DNA from: Candidatus Bipolaricaulota bacterium
GTDB taxonomy: Bacteria; Bipolaricaulota; Bipolaricaulia; RBG-16-55-9
Reading direction: 5' to 3'
DNA: 12,459 bases
Assembly: GCA_015487455.1 (NCBI GenBank)
Contig: WFPR01000080.1
Location: 1-12,459 of the forward strand
Shown in pieces: positions 1 to 6,112 of this stretch. The translations under genes and the position numbers were made by a program. The notes under the pieces are model-generated. The model was not told the origin of the DNA. It did no database searches and saw only the letters and a list, made by a program, of their open reading frames with translations. Within the stretch, counting starts at the first letter, position 1, and each line of letters begins with the position of its first letter.

Positions 1-302
1 ACGGAGAGGCGGGGCAGCACGCTGTCGCGCTGCAGCGCCAGGACCATCCCCCGCCGGAGGGCCTCGCGGGGCGTCCAGCCCCCGACCTCCTCGCCCCCGA
101 AGCGAATCGAGCCCCGCGTGGGCCGCAGGAGCCCGAAGATCGTCTTGAGCACGGTGCTCTTGCCCGCGCCGTTCGGGCCGATGAGCGCGACGACCTCGCC
201 CTCCTCGACGCTCAGCGAGACGCCCTTTAGAATTTCGAGCTTCCCGTAGCCCGCGTGGACGGCCTCCAGCTCCAGCAGCGCCCCGTTCGCCTCACTGCCC
301 AT
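1..302 (-). CDS. livF: LivF-type ABC transporter ATPase, 3' end cut by window edge
   Basis: This is the N-terminal 100 residues of the second ATPase of the leftward Liv/HAAT importer; the rest lies beyond base 1. It would hydrolyse ATP at the inner membrane face, paired with LivG. Visible are the A-loop region (HAGYGKLEIL, residues 16-25) and Walker A GPNGAGKST (42-50), followed by the Q-loop Gln in LALQRDSVLPRLSV near the cut end. The ATG at 302-300 overlaps the livG stop (294-292) by 11 bp, and GGAGG lies 6 nt upstream inside livG, so translation is probably coupled. Assignment to LivF rather than LivG rests on gene order and on the motif HAGYGKLEIL-KGVSL, typical of LivF. The signature motif and Walker B are not in the window. 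Confidence 0.9.
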   Translation of the reverse strand, partial: MGSEANGALLELEAVHAGYGKLEILKGVSLSVEEGEVVALIGPNGAGKSTVLKTIFGLLRPTRGSIRFGGEEVGGWTPREALRRGMVLALQRDSVLPRLS

Positions 303-1029
303 AGTAGACCTCCAACACCTCGGGGGTTCGCTGGATCCGTTGAGGCGTGCCCTCGGCGATCACCCGACCGGCGGCCAGCGCGTAGACCCGTTGAGCTAAA
401 CGCATCAGCGCCTCCATGTTGTGCTCGATCACCAAGAACGTCACCCCTTGAGCGTTCAGGGCCTTCAGGCGCTCCAGGATGTGCTCGATCATCGTGGGGT
501 TGACGCCCGCGAACGGCTCGTCGAGCAGGACGATCTTGGGCTCCCCCATCAGGGCGGTGGCCAGCGCCAGGAGCTTCTGCTGGCCGTAGGAGAGCGCCCC
601 GGCGGGCCGGTGCGCCAGGGCCGCGAGCCCCAGGAACTCCAGCAGCCCCCAGGCCCGCTCCTCGAGCGCCTTGGGGGTCTTGCGGAGGGCCACGGCCCAG
701 AGGCGCTCGCGGGCGTGGGGCTGGCCGCACAGGACGTTCTCGAGGGCCGTCAGCTCCGCGAAGGGGCGGACGAGCTGGAAGGTGCGGGCCAGGCCCCGCT
801 GGGCCACCCGATGGGGCGGCAGGCCCGTGATCGCCTCCCCGTCCAGACGCACGGAGCCCCGGTCGGGCCGCAGGGCGCCCGTGATGCAGTTGAAGAGGGT
901 CGTCTTCCCGGCCCCGTTGGGGCCGATCAGCCCCACGATCTCGCCCCGCTCGACGTGGAGCGAGACGCCGCTCAGCGCGGCCACCCCGTCGAAGTGCTTG
1001 TGCAAATCATGAACTTCAAGCAGCGCCAT
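292..1029 (-). CDS. livG: LivG-type ABC transporter ATP-binding protein
   Basis: This is a complete 245-residue ATPase of the leftward branched-chain amino acid type importer. All catalytic motifs are intact: Walker A GPNGAGKT (36-43), Q-loop Gln85 in ARTFQLVRPF, ABC signature LSYGQ (146-150), Walker B IVLLDE (166-171) and H-loop His203 in IEHNM. The C-terminus (EGTPQRIQRTPEVLEVYYGQ) is the usual LivG ending, and the length is normal. The ATG at 1029 overlaps the end of livM by 14 bp, with a GGGGAGGGG Shine-Dalgarno stretch just upstream. It partners with LivF, which overlaps its 3' end. The family is certain; the substrate cannot be told from the ATPase. Confidence 0.95.
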   Translation of the reverse strand: MALLEVHDLHKHFDGVAALSGVSLHVERGEIVGLIGPNGAGKTTLFNCITGALRPDRGSVRLDGEAITGLPPHRVAQRGLARTFQLVRPFAELTALENVLCGQPHARERLWAVALRKTPKALEERAWGLLEFLGLAALAHRPAGALSYGQQKLLALATALMGEPKIVLLDEPFAGVNPTMIEHILERLKALNAQGVTFLVIEHNMEALMRLAQRVYALAAGRVIAEGTPQRIQRTPEVLEVYYGQ

Positions 1030-2083
1030 GCCGCCCCTCCCCCCGAGGGGTCGCCTCCGCCCCCGCTTTCGTCGTCTTCGTCGTCACGTCGGCGACGGCG
1101 GGCCGAGGGCGTTGCGGAGCGGGCTTTGCGGCGGCGCGCTCCCCCAGGCGCGCCAGCAGGGCGACCAAGCCGCGCGGCTCGCGCATCGCCAGCAGCATCA
1201 CCACCAGCCCGTACAGCAGGTAGTCGTAGCCGCGGCCCAAGCCCCCGAGGTACGTCCGGGCGTACTCCGAGAGGGGGACGAGCAGGGCCGCGCCCAGCAG
1301 CGGCCCCAGCACCGTCCCGCGGCCGCCCACCAGCGCGATCACCACGATCTTGACGGAGATGGGCAGGATCAGCGTGTTCTTCGGGTCGATGTAGAGCACG
1401 TACTGGGCGTAGAAGGCCCCGACCACCCCCGTGAGGAAGGCGCTCAGCCCCATGGCAACGAGCTTGTACTTCCGCACGTCGATCCCCAGGTTGGCCGCGG
1501 CCTCCTCGTCCTGGTTGATCGCCTTAAGATAAAGCCCCAGGCGGGCCCGATCCACGACGAGGACGACGGCCGTGGCCAGGGCCGCCAACCCCAGCGCGAC
1601 GTAGTAGTAGGGCAGCTTGTCCGTCCACATCATGTAGGCGCCCTGGTTGAGGTATCGCAGCGGAAGATCGATCCCCAGGGAGCCGCCGACGAACTTCCAG
1701 TGGGTGAAGGCGATCCGGGCGATCTCCCCCAGCGCCAGGGTGGCCAGCGCGAAGTAGTGGCGCTTGAGCGTGAAGCAGGGGTAGCCCACCAGCAGCCCTA
1801 CGCCCGTCGCGAGCAGCCCCCCGACCCACATCCCGAGCCAGGGCGTCAGGCCGAGATCCCGCAGCAGGACGGCGCTGGTGTAGGCCCCGATCCCGAAGAA
1901 GGCCGCGTGCCCGAAGGAGAGCTGCCCCGCGTAGCCGCCGAGCACGTTCCACGCCTGGGCCAGCGCCGCGTACATCAGCAGCGTGATCAGCGTGTGCCGG
2001 GGGAACGAGCCCTCCACCAGCCAGGGGAAGGCAACCAAGCCCCCCACGAGCCCCAGAGCCGCGATCCCTCCCAGCGCGCGCAT
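1016..2083 (-). CDS. livM: LivM-type inner-membrane permease with long polar C-terminal tail
   Basis: This 355-residue polytopic permease pairs with LivH to form the translocation channel. Family marks in order: N-terminal hydrophobic segments, the LivM motif YAGQLSFGHAAFFGIGAY (51-68), a GGSLGIDLP loop (133-141), the cytoplasmic EAA-like coupling loop around LKAINQDEEAAANLGID (186-202), then GGRGTVLGPLLGA (253-265). The membrane part ends near REPRG (301-305). Beyond it lies a tail of about 50 residues rich in Ala, Pro, Arg, Lys and Thr, with no hydrophobic segment and no counterpart in most LivM proteins, which usually end soon after this point. The ATG at 2083 lies 4 bp after the livH stop, with GGGGGAGG within the end of livH as ribosome-binding site. 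Family certain; tail function unknown. Confidence 0.93.
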   Translation of the reverse strand: MRALGGIAALGLVGGLVAFPWLVEGSFPRHTLITLLMYAALAQAWNVLGGYAGQLSFGHAAFFGIGAYTSAVLLRDLGLTPWLGMWVGGLLATGVGLLVGYPCFTLKRHYFALATLALGEIARIAFTHWKFVGGSLGIDLPLRYLNQGAYMMWTDKLPYYYVALGLAALATAVVLVVDRARLGLYLKAINQDEEAAANLGIDVRKYKLVAMGLSAFLTGVVGAFYAQYVLYIDPKNTLILPISVKIVVIALVGGRGTVLGPLLGAALLVPLSEYARTYLGGLGRGYDYLLYGLVVMLLAMREPRGLVALLARLGERAAAKPAPQRPRPAVADVTTKTTKAGAEATPRGEGRHGAA

Positions 2084-2087
2084 AACG

Positions 2088-2948
2088 CTAGGCCTCCCCC
2101 AAGAGCCCCCGGGGCCGAAGAAGGAGCACCAAGATAAACACGACGAAGACGAAGGCCAGCTTGAACGTCGGCGAGACCAGCGCGCCGAAGACCCCCTCCA
2201 GCAGCCCGATCGAGACGCCGCCCACGAGCGCCCCCAGCACCGTCCCGAAGCCGCCCAGCGTCACGCTGGCGAACGCCAGCAGCAGGAAGGCCGTCCCGAC
2301 CTGGGGCTCGACGAAGTAGAAGGTCGTCAGGAAGACGCCCGCGACGCCCACCGACGCGATGCCCAGCCCCCAGGCCAGCGCGTACATCCTTTGCACGTCG
2401 ATTCCCAGCGAGAGGGCCACCTCGCGGTCTTGGGCGGTGGCCTGGAGGGCCTTGCCCGTCTTGGTGCGGGTCAAGAACAGGTGGAGCGCGAGGAAGACGA
2501 GCAGGGCGGCCAGGGCCGCCGCCAGCTTCGGGACGCTGACGTGGAACGGCCCCAGCAGCAGGCTCCCCTCCAACAGGGGGTCCTCCACCTTGCGGAACTC
2601 CGTCCCCCAGAGCGCGAACGCCCCGTAGCGCAGGACCAGGAAGAGCCCGAACGTCGTGAAGATTTGGGAGACCATCGGGGCCTCGACGATCCGCCGGATG
2701 ACGGCGTGATAGGTGCCGACCCCCAGCAGGAAGAGCACTGGGACGACGATCGGGAGGCTCAGCAGGGGGTCGAGCCCCGCGAGGGCCCAGAGCCAGTACG
2801 TCAGGAACATCGCCAGCATTAAATACTCGGCGTGGGCGAAGTTGACGATGTCCATGACCCCCCAGATGAGCGACAGCCCCAGGGCGATCAAGCTGTAGAC
2901 GAGGCCGTTGAGCAGCCCGCTGATCAGGGCTTGGCCTAAGAGTTCCAT
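2088..2948 (-). CDS. livH: LivH-type inner-membrane permease
   Basis: This is a 286-residue permease of the leftward importer. The N-terminus MELLGQALISGLLNGLVYSL, the segment GVMDIVNFAHAEYLML (30-45) and the coupling loop around LQATAQDREVALSLGID (168-184) are typical of LivH, as are LGGFGTVLGALVGG (231-244) and the end LRPRGLLGE. I chose the ATG at 2948 because homology starts there. The frame stays open to an ATG at 3017, but the extra 23 residues are polar and run through a strong hairpin. No clear Shine-Dalgarno sequence precedes 2948: the upstream bases (GATAGCGTGCTGAAT) are poor matches. Translation may therefore be weak, leaderless or coupled in another way. A 150-bp gap separates it from SBP1 upstream. 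Confidence 0.93.
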   Translation of the reverse strand: MELLGQALISGLLNGLVYSLIALGLSLIWGVMDIVNFAHAEYLMLAMFLTYWLWALAGLDPLLSLPIVVPVLFLLGVGTYHAVIRRIVEAPMVSQIFTTFGLFLVLRYGAFALWGTEFRKVEDPLLEGSLLLGPFHVSVPKLAAALAALLVFLALHLFLTRTKTGKALQATAQDREVALSLGIDVQRMYALAWGLGIASVGVAGVFLTTFYFVEPQVGTAFLLLAFASVTLGGFGTVLGALVGGVSIGLLEGVFGALVSPTFKLAFVFVVFILVLLLRPRGLLGEA

Positions 2949-3098
2949 ATTCAGCACGCTATCAGCGCGTCGGCGCGAGGAGGGGGAAGGGGAGCGGGCC
3001 CCTGCAAACCCGCCCACTCCCCCTCCGCCCTTGGGTTTTGAGCCCGAGCGCTCGCCTTGGGCGCTTGGAGCGCGGGGTATATGGGCTAGGCTGCTAGG
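2949..3098 (-). promoter_or_regulatory. SBP1-livH intercistronic region with large GC-rich hairpin
   Basis: This 150-bp gap is the largest inside the leftward operon. In the mRNA sense, GGAGGGGGA (3026-3018) can pair perfectly with TCCCCCTCC (2987-2979). Further inside, GGG and CGGG pair with CCC and CCCG after one mismatch and a 2-nt bulge, closing a loop of about 10 nt. No U-tract follows, so it is not a standard Rho-independent terminator. Nearer SBP1 are a small GCGCT-CCA-AGCGC hairpin (3073-3061) and the palindrome CGAGCGCTCG (3045-3054). I infer an mRNA-stabilising or attenuating element that lowers permease output relative to the binding protein. The pairing is seen; the role is inference. 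Confidence 0.6.
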
Positions 3099-4385
3099 CT
3101 AGCGCTCGCCCCAGCCGGGCGCGGGCCAGACGATCTCGGTCTCCGCCAGGTCGAAGGGCCAGACGAGCTTGTACTGCTGCTCAAGGATCTGGACCATCAC
3201 GCCCGAGGCGTGCTTGTTCTGGCCCTTCTCGTCGAACTCGACGCCCTTCCAGGGCATGATGAGCGCCTCGCCGGGGATGTTCGTCTCGACGAGCGCCTGG
3301 CGGATCGCCTCCGGCTCCGTGGAGCCGGCCCTGTTAATGGCGTCGGCCAGGGTGATCAGCCCCGTGAACCCGCGGGCGGTCACCCCGTCGAGGTTGGTGC
3401 CCACGCGCTCCTTGTGCAGGTCGTTGACGGCCTTGACGAGGGGCTTGCGCTCTTGAAGGGCCAGCGCCCAGGTCGCCCGGCTGATGATGTAGTTCCCGTC
3501 AGCCCCGACGGTCTTCAGGAAGTCCGGCAGGACGTAGCCCGCGTCGTGGACGACCAGGCCGGGCGGGAACCAGCCCATCTCCTTGAGCGTCTGGACCACG
3601 AGGATCGCGCCGGGCAGGTACTGGTGGCCGAGCAGCGCGTCGGGGTTCGCGTCGCGGAGGCGCAACAGCTCGGCGTCGAGCGAGGCGGGCGGCGTGGTGT
3701 ACATCTCGACGGCCACGATCTCGTAGCCGCGCTCGGCCGCCAGCTGCTTCTCGACCTCGACGGCGCTGGCTCCCCACTCCGAGTCCTCGGACAGCACGGC
3801 GAGGCGCTTGATCGTCTGCCCCCGGGCGTTGAGGTCGTCGAACATGTCGAAGAAGAGGCGGGTGAAGACGCCGTCGTGCGGCCCGGTGCGGAAGAACCAC
3901 TTGAAGCCCCGCTCCGTGAGGGTGGGCGACGACGACTCGAAGTTCACGAAGGGGATCCCGCGGGCCTCGGCCGGGATGCTGGCCGTCTTCGTCACCGAGC
4001 TCTGGTACGCGCCGCAGAGGGCCACCACGCCCTCCTCCTCGATGAGCCGCTCGGCCTCGGCCCGCCCCGTGGCGGGATCGCCCGCCGAGTCGGCGAAGAC
4101 CAGCTCGATGGGGCGGCCGCCCAAGCCCGTCAGCCCGGCCCCCTCCGCGAGCGGGATCGGGGCGAGTTGAGGGTGCGGCTCGTTGACGATCCGGGCGGTG
4201 AACTCCAGGGTGGCTTTGATGGCCGCGCCCGTGCGGGCCAGGCCGCCGCTCAACGGGTAGACGGCCCCGATCCTGACGGGCTCCTGGGCCTTGAGCCCGA
4301 AGGGCCAGACCGCCGACAGCGAGAGGGCCGCCGTCCCCGCCCCCATCGCCCTGAGAAACGCCCTCCGCGTCCAGCTGCGCGCCAT
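3099..4385 (-). CDS. Substrate-binding protein of Liv/HAAT ABC importer, Tat signal (SBP1)
   Basis: This 428-residue protein captures solute outside the inner membrane and delivers it to LivHM. It has a twin-arginine signal peptide: WTRRAFLRA (5-13), a hydrophobic stretch to about residue 29, and a likely signal peptidase I site after LKA (33). The mature start PVRIGAVYPLSGGLARTG is typical of Peripla_BP_6 (type I) binding proteins. The first-lobe motif CGAYQSSVTKTASIPAEA (124-141) followed by VNFESSSPTL (147-156) matches the region that holds the amino-acid backbone in LivK-like proteins. This is compatible with an amino acid or related carboxylate, but the ligand is not proven. The ATG at 4385 has AAAGGAGGTG about 6 nt upstream, the strongest ribosome-binding site in the window. 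It lies 66 bp downstream of gntR on the same strand. Confidence 0.93.
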   Translation of the reverse strand: MARSWTRRAFLRAMGAGTAALSLSAVWPFGLKAQEPVRIGAVYPLSGGLARTGAAIKATLEFTARIVNEPHPQLAPIPLAEGAGLTGLGGRPIELVFADSAGDPATGRAEAERLIEEEGVVALCGAYQSSVTKTASIPAEARGIPFVNFESSSPTLTERGFKWFFRTGPHDGVFTRLFFDMFDDLNARGQTIKRLAVLSEDSEWGASAVEVEKQLAAERGYEIVAVEMYTTPPASLDAELLRLRDANPDALLGHQYLPGAILVVQTLKEMGWFPPGLVVHDAGYVLPDFLKTVGADGNYIISRATWALALQERKPLVKAVNDLHKERVGTNLDGVTARGFTGLITLADAINRAGSTEPEAIRQALVETNIPGEALIMPWKGVEFDEKGQNKHASGVMVQILEQQYKLVWPFDLAETEIVWPAPGWGER

Positions 4386-4451
4386 CGGGACACCTCCTTT
4401 GGCTTTGCTTTTTGTTTTGCGATTTTTTTGTTGATTGTTTGAGCTTTGACG
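4386..4451 (-). promoter_or_regulatory. A-rich leader and strong Shine-Dalgarno of SBP1
   Basis: The 66 bp between gntR and SBP1 stand out from the GC-rich surroundings. In the mRNA sense they are A-rich with scattered C and very little G, with runs such as CAACAAAAAAATCGC and AAAACAAAAAGC. They end in AAAGGAGGTG before the ATG. Such a stretch should be unstructured and favour ribosome loading. On the plus strand it is T-rich, but no gene runs toward it from that side, so I do not call it a terminator. The function as a translational enhancer is inferred; the composition is seen directly. Confidence 0.6.
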
Positions 4452-5219
4452 TCACGCCTCCTCCGCCCGTGTTTGGGGTGCGCCTGCGCCGGGGACGACC
4501 ACCTCCTTTCGCCGGACGAAGTGCCGATAGGCGTGCTCGTAATGGGCGCGGACGGCCGCGGCGGCGCCGTCGGGGTCGCGCGCCTTGAGCGCCTTGAGGA
4601 TGCGCTTGTGATCCTCAAGCGACTGCGCCCAGGCGCTGCGCCAGTAGTCGGCGACCATCTCGTTGAGCAGGCCCTGCTCGGTCGTCTCCCAGAGCTGGCG
4701 CATCATCCGCTCGACGACGGGGTTGCCCGTCGCGGCGGCGAGCGCCAGGTGGAACGCCAGGTTCGCCCGCGCGTACGCCCGGACGTCGCGGGCGGCGGCG
4801 CTTTGGGTCAGCGCGTCGAGGGCCGTCTCGAGCCTCCGCAGGGCGTCGGGGGTCGCCCGGAGGGCGGCCAGCTGGGCCACGCCCAGCTCCAGCGCGGCGC
4901 GGGCCTCGAAGATCGCGAAGGGGCTCTCGCTGGCCTCCAGCAGCGAGAGGACCTGGGCCTCGAGGTCGAGGCGCTCGACGGCCTTGGCCACGTACGTCCC
5001 GTCCCCCGTCCGGCTCTGGACGACCCCCAGCACCTGGAGGGCGCTCAGCGCCTCGCGGACCGAGTTGCGACTGACCCCCATCTGGTCAGCGAGGTCCCGT
5101 TCGGGCGGGAGCTTGTCGCCGACCTTGTAGACGCCATGTTTGATGGCCCGGAGGATCTGCTCGGCCACCGCCACGTACTTGCGCTTCGTCTCGACCCGCT
5201 CGAACTCGAAGGCCCGCAT
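4452..5219 (-). CDS. GntR family, FadR-subfamily transcriptional regulator (FCD domain)
   Basis: This is a 255-residue DNA-binding regulator, first gene of the leftward operon and probably its controller. The N-terminal winged helix-turn-helix is classic GntR: KLPPERDLADQMGVSRNSVR (36-55), then ALQVLGVVQSRTGDGTYV (60-77). The remainder is an all-helical FCD effector domain, with FHLALAAATGNPVVERMM (156-173), EDHKRILKALKARD (202-215) and AHYEHA (225-230). FCD proteins usually bind a metal through Asp and His and sense carboxylic acids. Here the usual Asp before AFH is Asn153, while His157, His204 and His226 remain. The start ATG at 5219 directly follows GAGGGG, an unusually short spacing. Ligand and sign of regulation cannot be read from sequence, though the context suggests local control of the SBP1-livHMGF cassette. 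Confidence 0.92.
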   Translation of the reverse strand: MRAFEFERVETKRKYVAVAEQILRAIKHGVYKVGDKLPPERDLADQMGVSRNSVREALSALQVLGVVQSRTGDGTYVAKAVERLDLEAQVLSLLEASESPFAIFEARAALELGVAQLAALRATPDALRRLETALDALTQSAAARDVRAYARANLAFHLALAAATGNPVVERMMRQLWETTEQGLLNEMVADYWRSAWAQSLEDHKRILKALKARDPDGAAAAVRAHYEHAYRHFVRRKEVVVPGAGAPQTRAEEA

Positions 5220-5258
5220 CCCCTCAGCACCCCGGCAGCCCGTCCACCCGGTGGCCCG

Positions 5259-5286
5259 GCGGTCCAGTGGTCCAGCGGTCCGACCG
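5259..5286. promoter_or_regulatory. Direct repeats and GT-N3-AC palindrome: candidate GntR operator
   Basis: Three 8-bp direct repeats start at 5261 (GGTCCAGT), 5269 (GGTCCAGC) and 5277 (GGTCCGAC). The last forms part of the odd palindrome CGGTC-C-GACCG (5276-5286), which has the GT-N3-AC core known for FadR-subfamily operators. It falls about 10-20 bases downstream of the predicted gntR transcription start, a position suited to repression. Binding by this particular GntR protein is inferred from motif and position. Confidence 0.45.
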
Positions 5287-5301
5287 ATCCGATTTGGCCC
5301 C

Positions 5302-5331
5302 TTTGTAGCCCATCGAAAGCCCGAGTGTCAA
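5302..5331 (-). promoter_or_regulatory. Predicted sigma70-type promoter for gntR and leftward operon
   Basis: Reading leftward, a perfect -35 TTGACA (5331-5326) is followed after 18 bp by TACAAA (5307-5302), a fair -10 box with four of six consensus bases. The predicted start is near 5295, giving a leader of about 75 nt to the gntR ATG. No other promoter of this quality is evident upstream of SBP1, so it may drive the whole gntR-SBP1-livHMGF run. Confidence 0.6.
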
Positions 5332-5377
5332 GTGGGGACCCCGGCTACCACCTCGGCGTCTCCCATGAGGATCGGGC

Positions 5378-5406
5378 TTGACAGGGGCTCGCTCGTGGTG
5401 TAGGCT
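5378..5406 (+). promoter_or_regulatory. Predicted sigma70-type promoter for tetR and rightward operon
   Basis: A perfect -35 TTGACA (5378-5383), a 17-bp spacer and TAGGCT (5401-5406) form a good sigma70-type promoter. Transcription should start near 5413, about 29 nt before the tetR ATG. The -35 boxes of this and the leftward promoter are only 46 bp apart, back to back, so factors bound here could affect both. Between them lies a small GGGG-A-CCCC inverted repeat (5334-5342). Confidence 0.65.
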
Positions 5407-5420
5407 GTCACCTCCGACAG

Positions 5421-5434
5421 ACCGACCGGTCGGT
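5421..5434. promoter_or_regulatory. Perfect 14-bp palindrome: likely TetR operator
   Basis: ACCGACCGGTCGGT is an exact inverted repeat lying between the predicted tetR transcription start and its ATG. Size, symmetry and position fit a TetR-family operator used for self-repression, and GC-rich palindromes of this form are common for the family. The exact sequence was not noticed elsewhere in the window. A related half-site (GACCGA) occurs at 5282-5287 in the gntR leader. Confidence 0.7.
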
Positions 5435-5441
5435 TTTCAAG

Positions 5442-6092
5442 ATGTGCCCAAGGGATAGGGCCAAGAGGCGCACGCAGGAGAGGATTCTGGACGCGGCGGA
5501 GCGCGTCTTCGCCGAGAAGGGCTACCATCAGACGCTCGTCGACGAGATCGCCCGGACGTCCCGCACGTCGAAGGGGGCCGTCTACTTCCACTTCCCCAGC
5601 AAGGAGGCGCTGTTCGCCGCGCTCATGGACCGCCTCGCGGCGCGCCTGCTGCGGGAGGTCGAGGGGGCGATCGCGGCGGAGCGCGGCGGGGTCGCGAAGG
5701 TCCGGGCGGCGCTCGAGGCCGTGACCCGGCGGCTCGCCCGCCATCGGCGCCTGGCCAAAGTCCTGCTGGTCCAGAGCTTCTCGAGCCCGGCCTTCGTCCG
5801 GAAGCGCCTGGAGGTCCTCGAGCGCTTCGCGGGGCTCGTCCGGGCGCAGCTGGACGACGCGATCGCGGAGGGCTCGATCGCGCCCGTGGACACCGCGGTC
5901 GTGGCCCACGCCTGGCTCGGGGCGGTCCACGAGCTGGTCGTCCGCTGGCTCTATACGGGGGAGCCGCCCCTCGAGCGGGCGGTCCCCGAGCTGACGGCGC
6001 TGCTGCTGCGCAGCGTCGGGCTCGAACCCGCATCTGAACCCGAACGTCCTTCTTCAACAAAAACGCGAGAGCAAAAGCAAGGGCAAAGCTAG
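5442..6092 (+). CDS. TetR/AcrR family transcriptional regulator
   Basis: This is a 216-residue one-domain regulator, first gene of the rightward cassette. The N-terminus is a textbook TetR DNA-binding domain: RTQERILDAAERVFAEKGY (10-28), then TLVDEIARTSRTSKGAVYFH (31-50) and FPSKEALFAALM (51-62). The rest is a helical ligand and dimer domain too variable to give a ligand. A polar tail from about residue 196 (EPASEPERPSSTKTREQKQ) is encoded by the A-rich stretch that also serves as leader of SBP2. The ATG at 5442 follows the palindromic operator closely and has no clear Shine-Dalgarno sequence. It probably represses itself and the SBP2-livHMGF genes, which begin 20 bp after its stop. Family is certain; target is inferred from position. 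Confidence 0.93.
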   Translation: MCPRDRAKRRTQERILDAAERVFAEKGYHQTLVDEIARTSRTSKGAVYFHFPSKEALFAALMDRLAARLLREVEGAIAAERGGVAKVRAALEAVTRRLARHRRLAKVLLVQSFSSPAFVRKRLEVLERFAGLVRAQLDDAIAEGSIAPVDTAVVAHAWLGAVHELVVRWLYTGEPPLERAVPELTALLLRSVGLEPASEPERPSSTKTREQKQGQS

Positions 6093-6112
6093 AGCGAGGG
6101 GGGATCGTGCGC
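6045..6112 (+). promoter_or_regulatory. A-rich leader and Shine-Dalgarno of SBP2
   Basis: The end of tetR and the gap to SBP2 form an A-rich, T-poor stretch in otherwise GC-rich DNA, for example TTCAACAAAAACGCG and GCAAAAGCAAGGGCAAAGC. A GAGGGGGG ribosome-binding site (6096-6103) follows, 9 nt before the ATG at 6113. It resembles the leader before SBP1 in base composition and position but not in exact sequence. Because it overlaps the coding end of tetR, the polar TetR tail may be a by-product of this element. The role in translation is inferred. Confidence 0.5.

Noticed and set aside
2949..3017. N-terminal extension of the first LivH to an ATG at 3017
   Set aside because: The extra residues are polar, lie within the intercistronic hairpin and precede the conserved LivH start; no ribosome-binding site supports them.
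4398..4440. T-rich tract on the plus strand as a terminator
   Set aside because: No GC-rich hairpin precedes it and no gene is transcribed rightward into it. It is better explained as the complement of the A-rich SBP1 leader.
3210..4442. 410-codon open frame on the plus strand opposite SBP1
   Set aside because: It mirrors the SBP1 gene codon for codon on the opposite strand, as happens in GC-rich DNA. Its product is low-complexity, Arg-, Gly- and Asp-rich, with no domain.
4447..4454. TGACGTCA palindrome overlapping the gntR stop
   Set aside because: It is only 8 bp, overlaps coding sequence and has no second copy; chance is sufficient.
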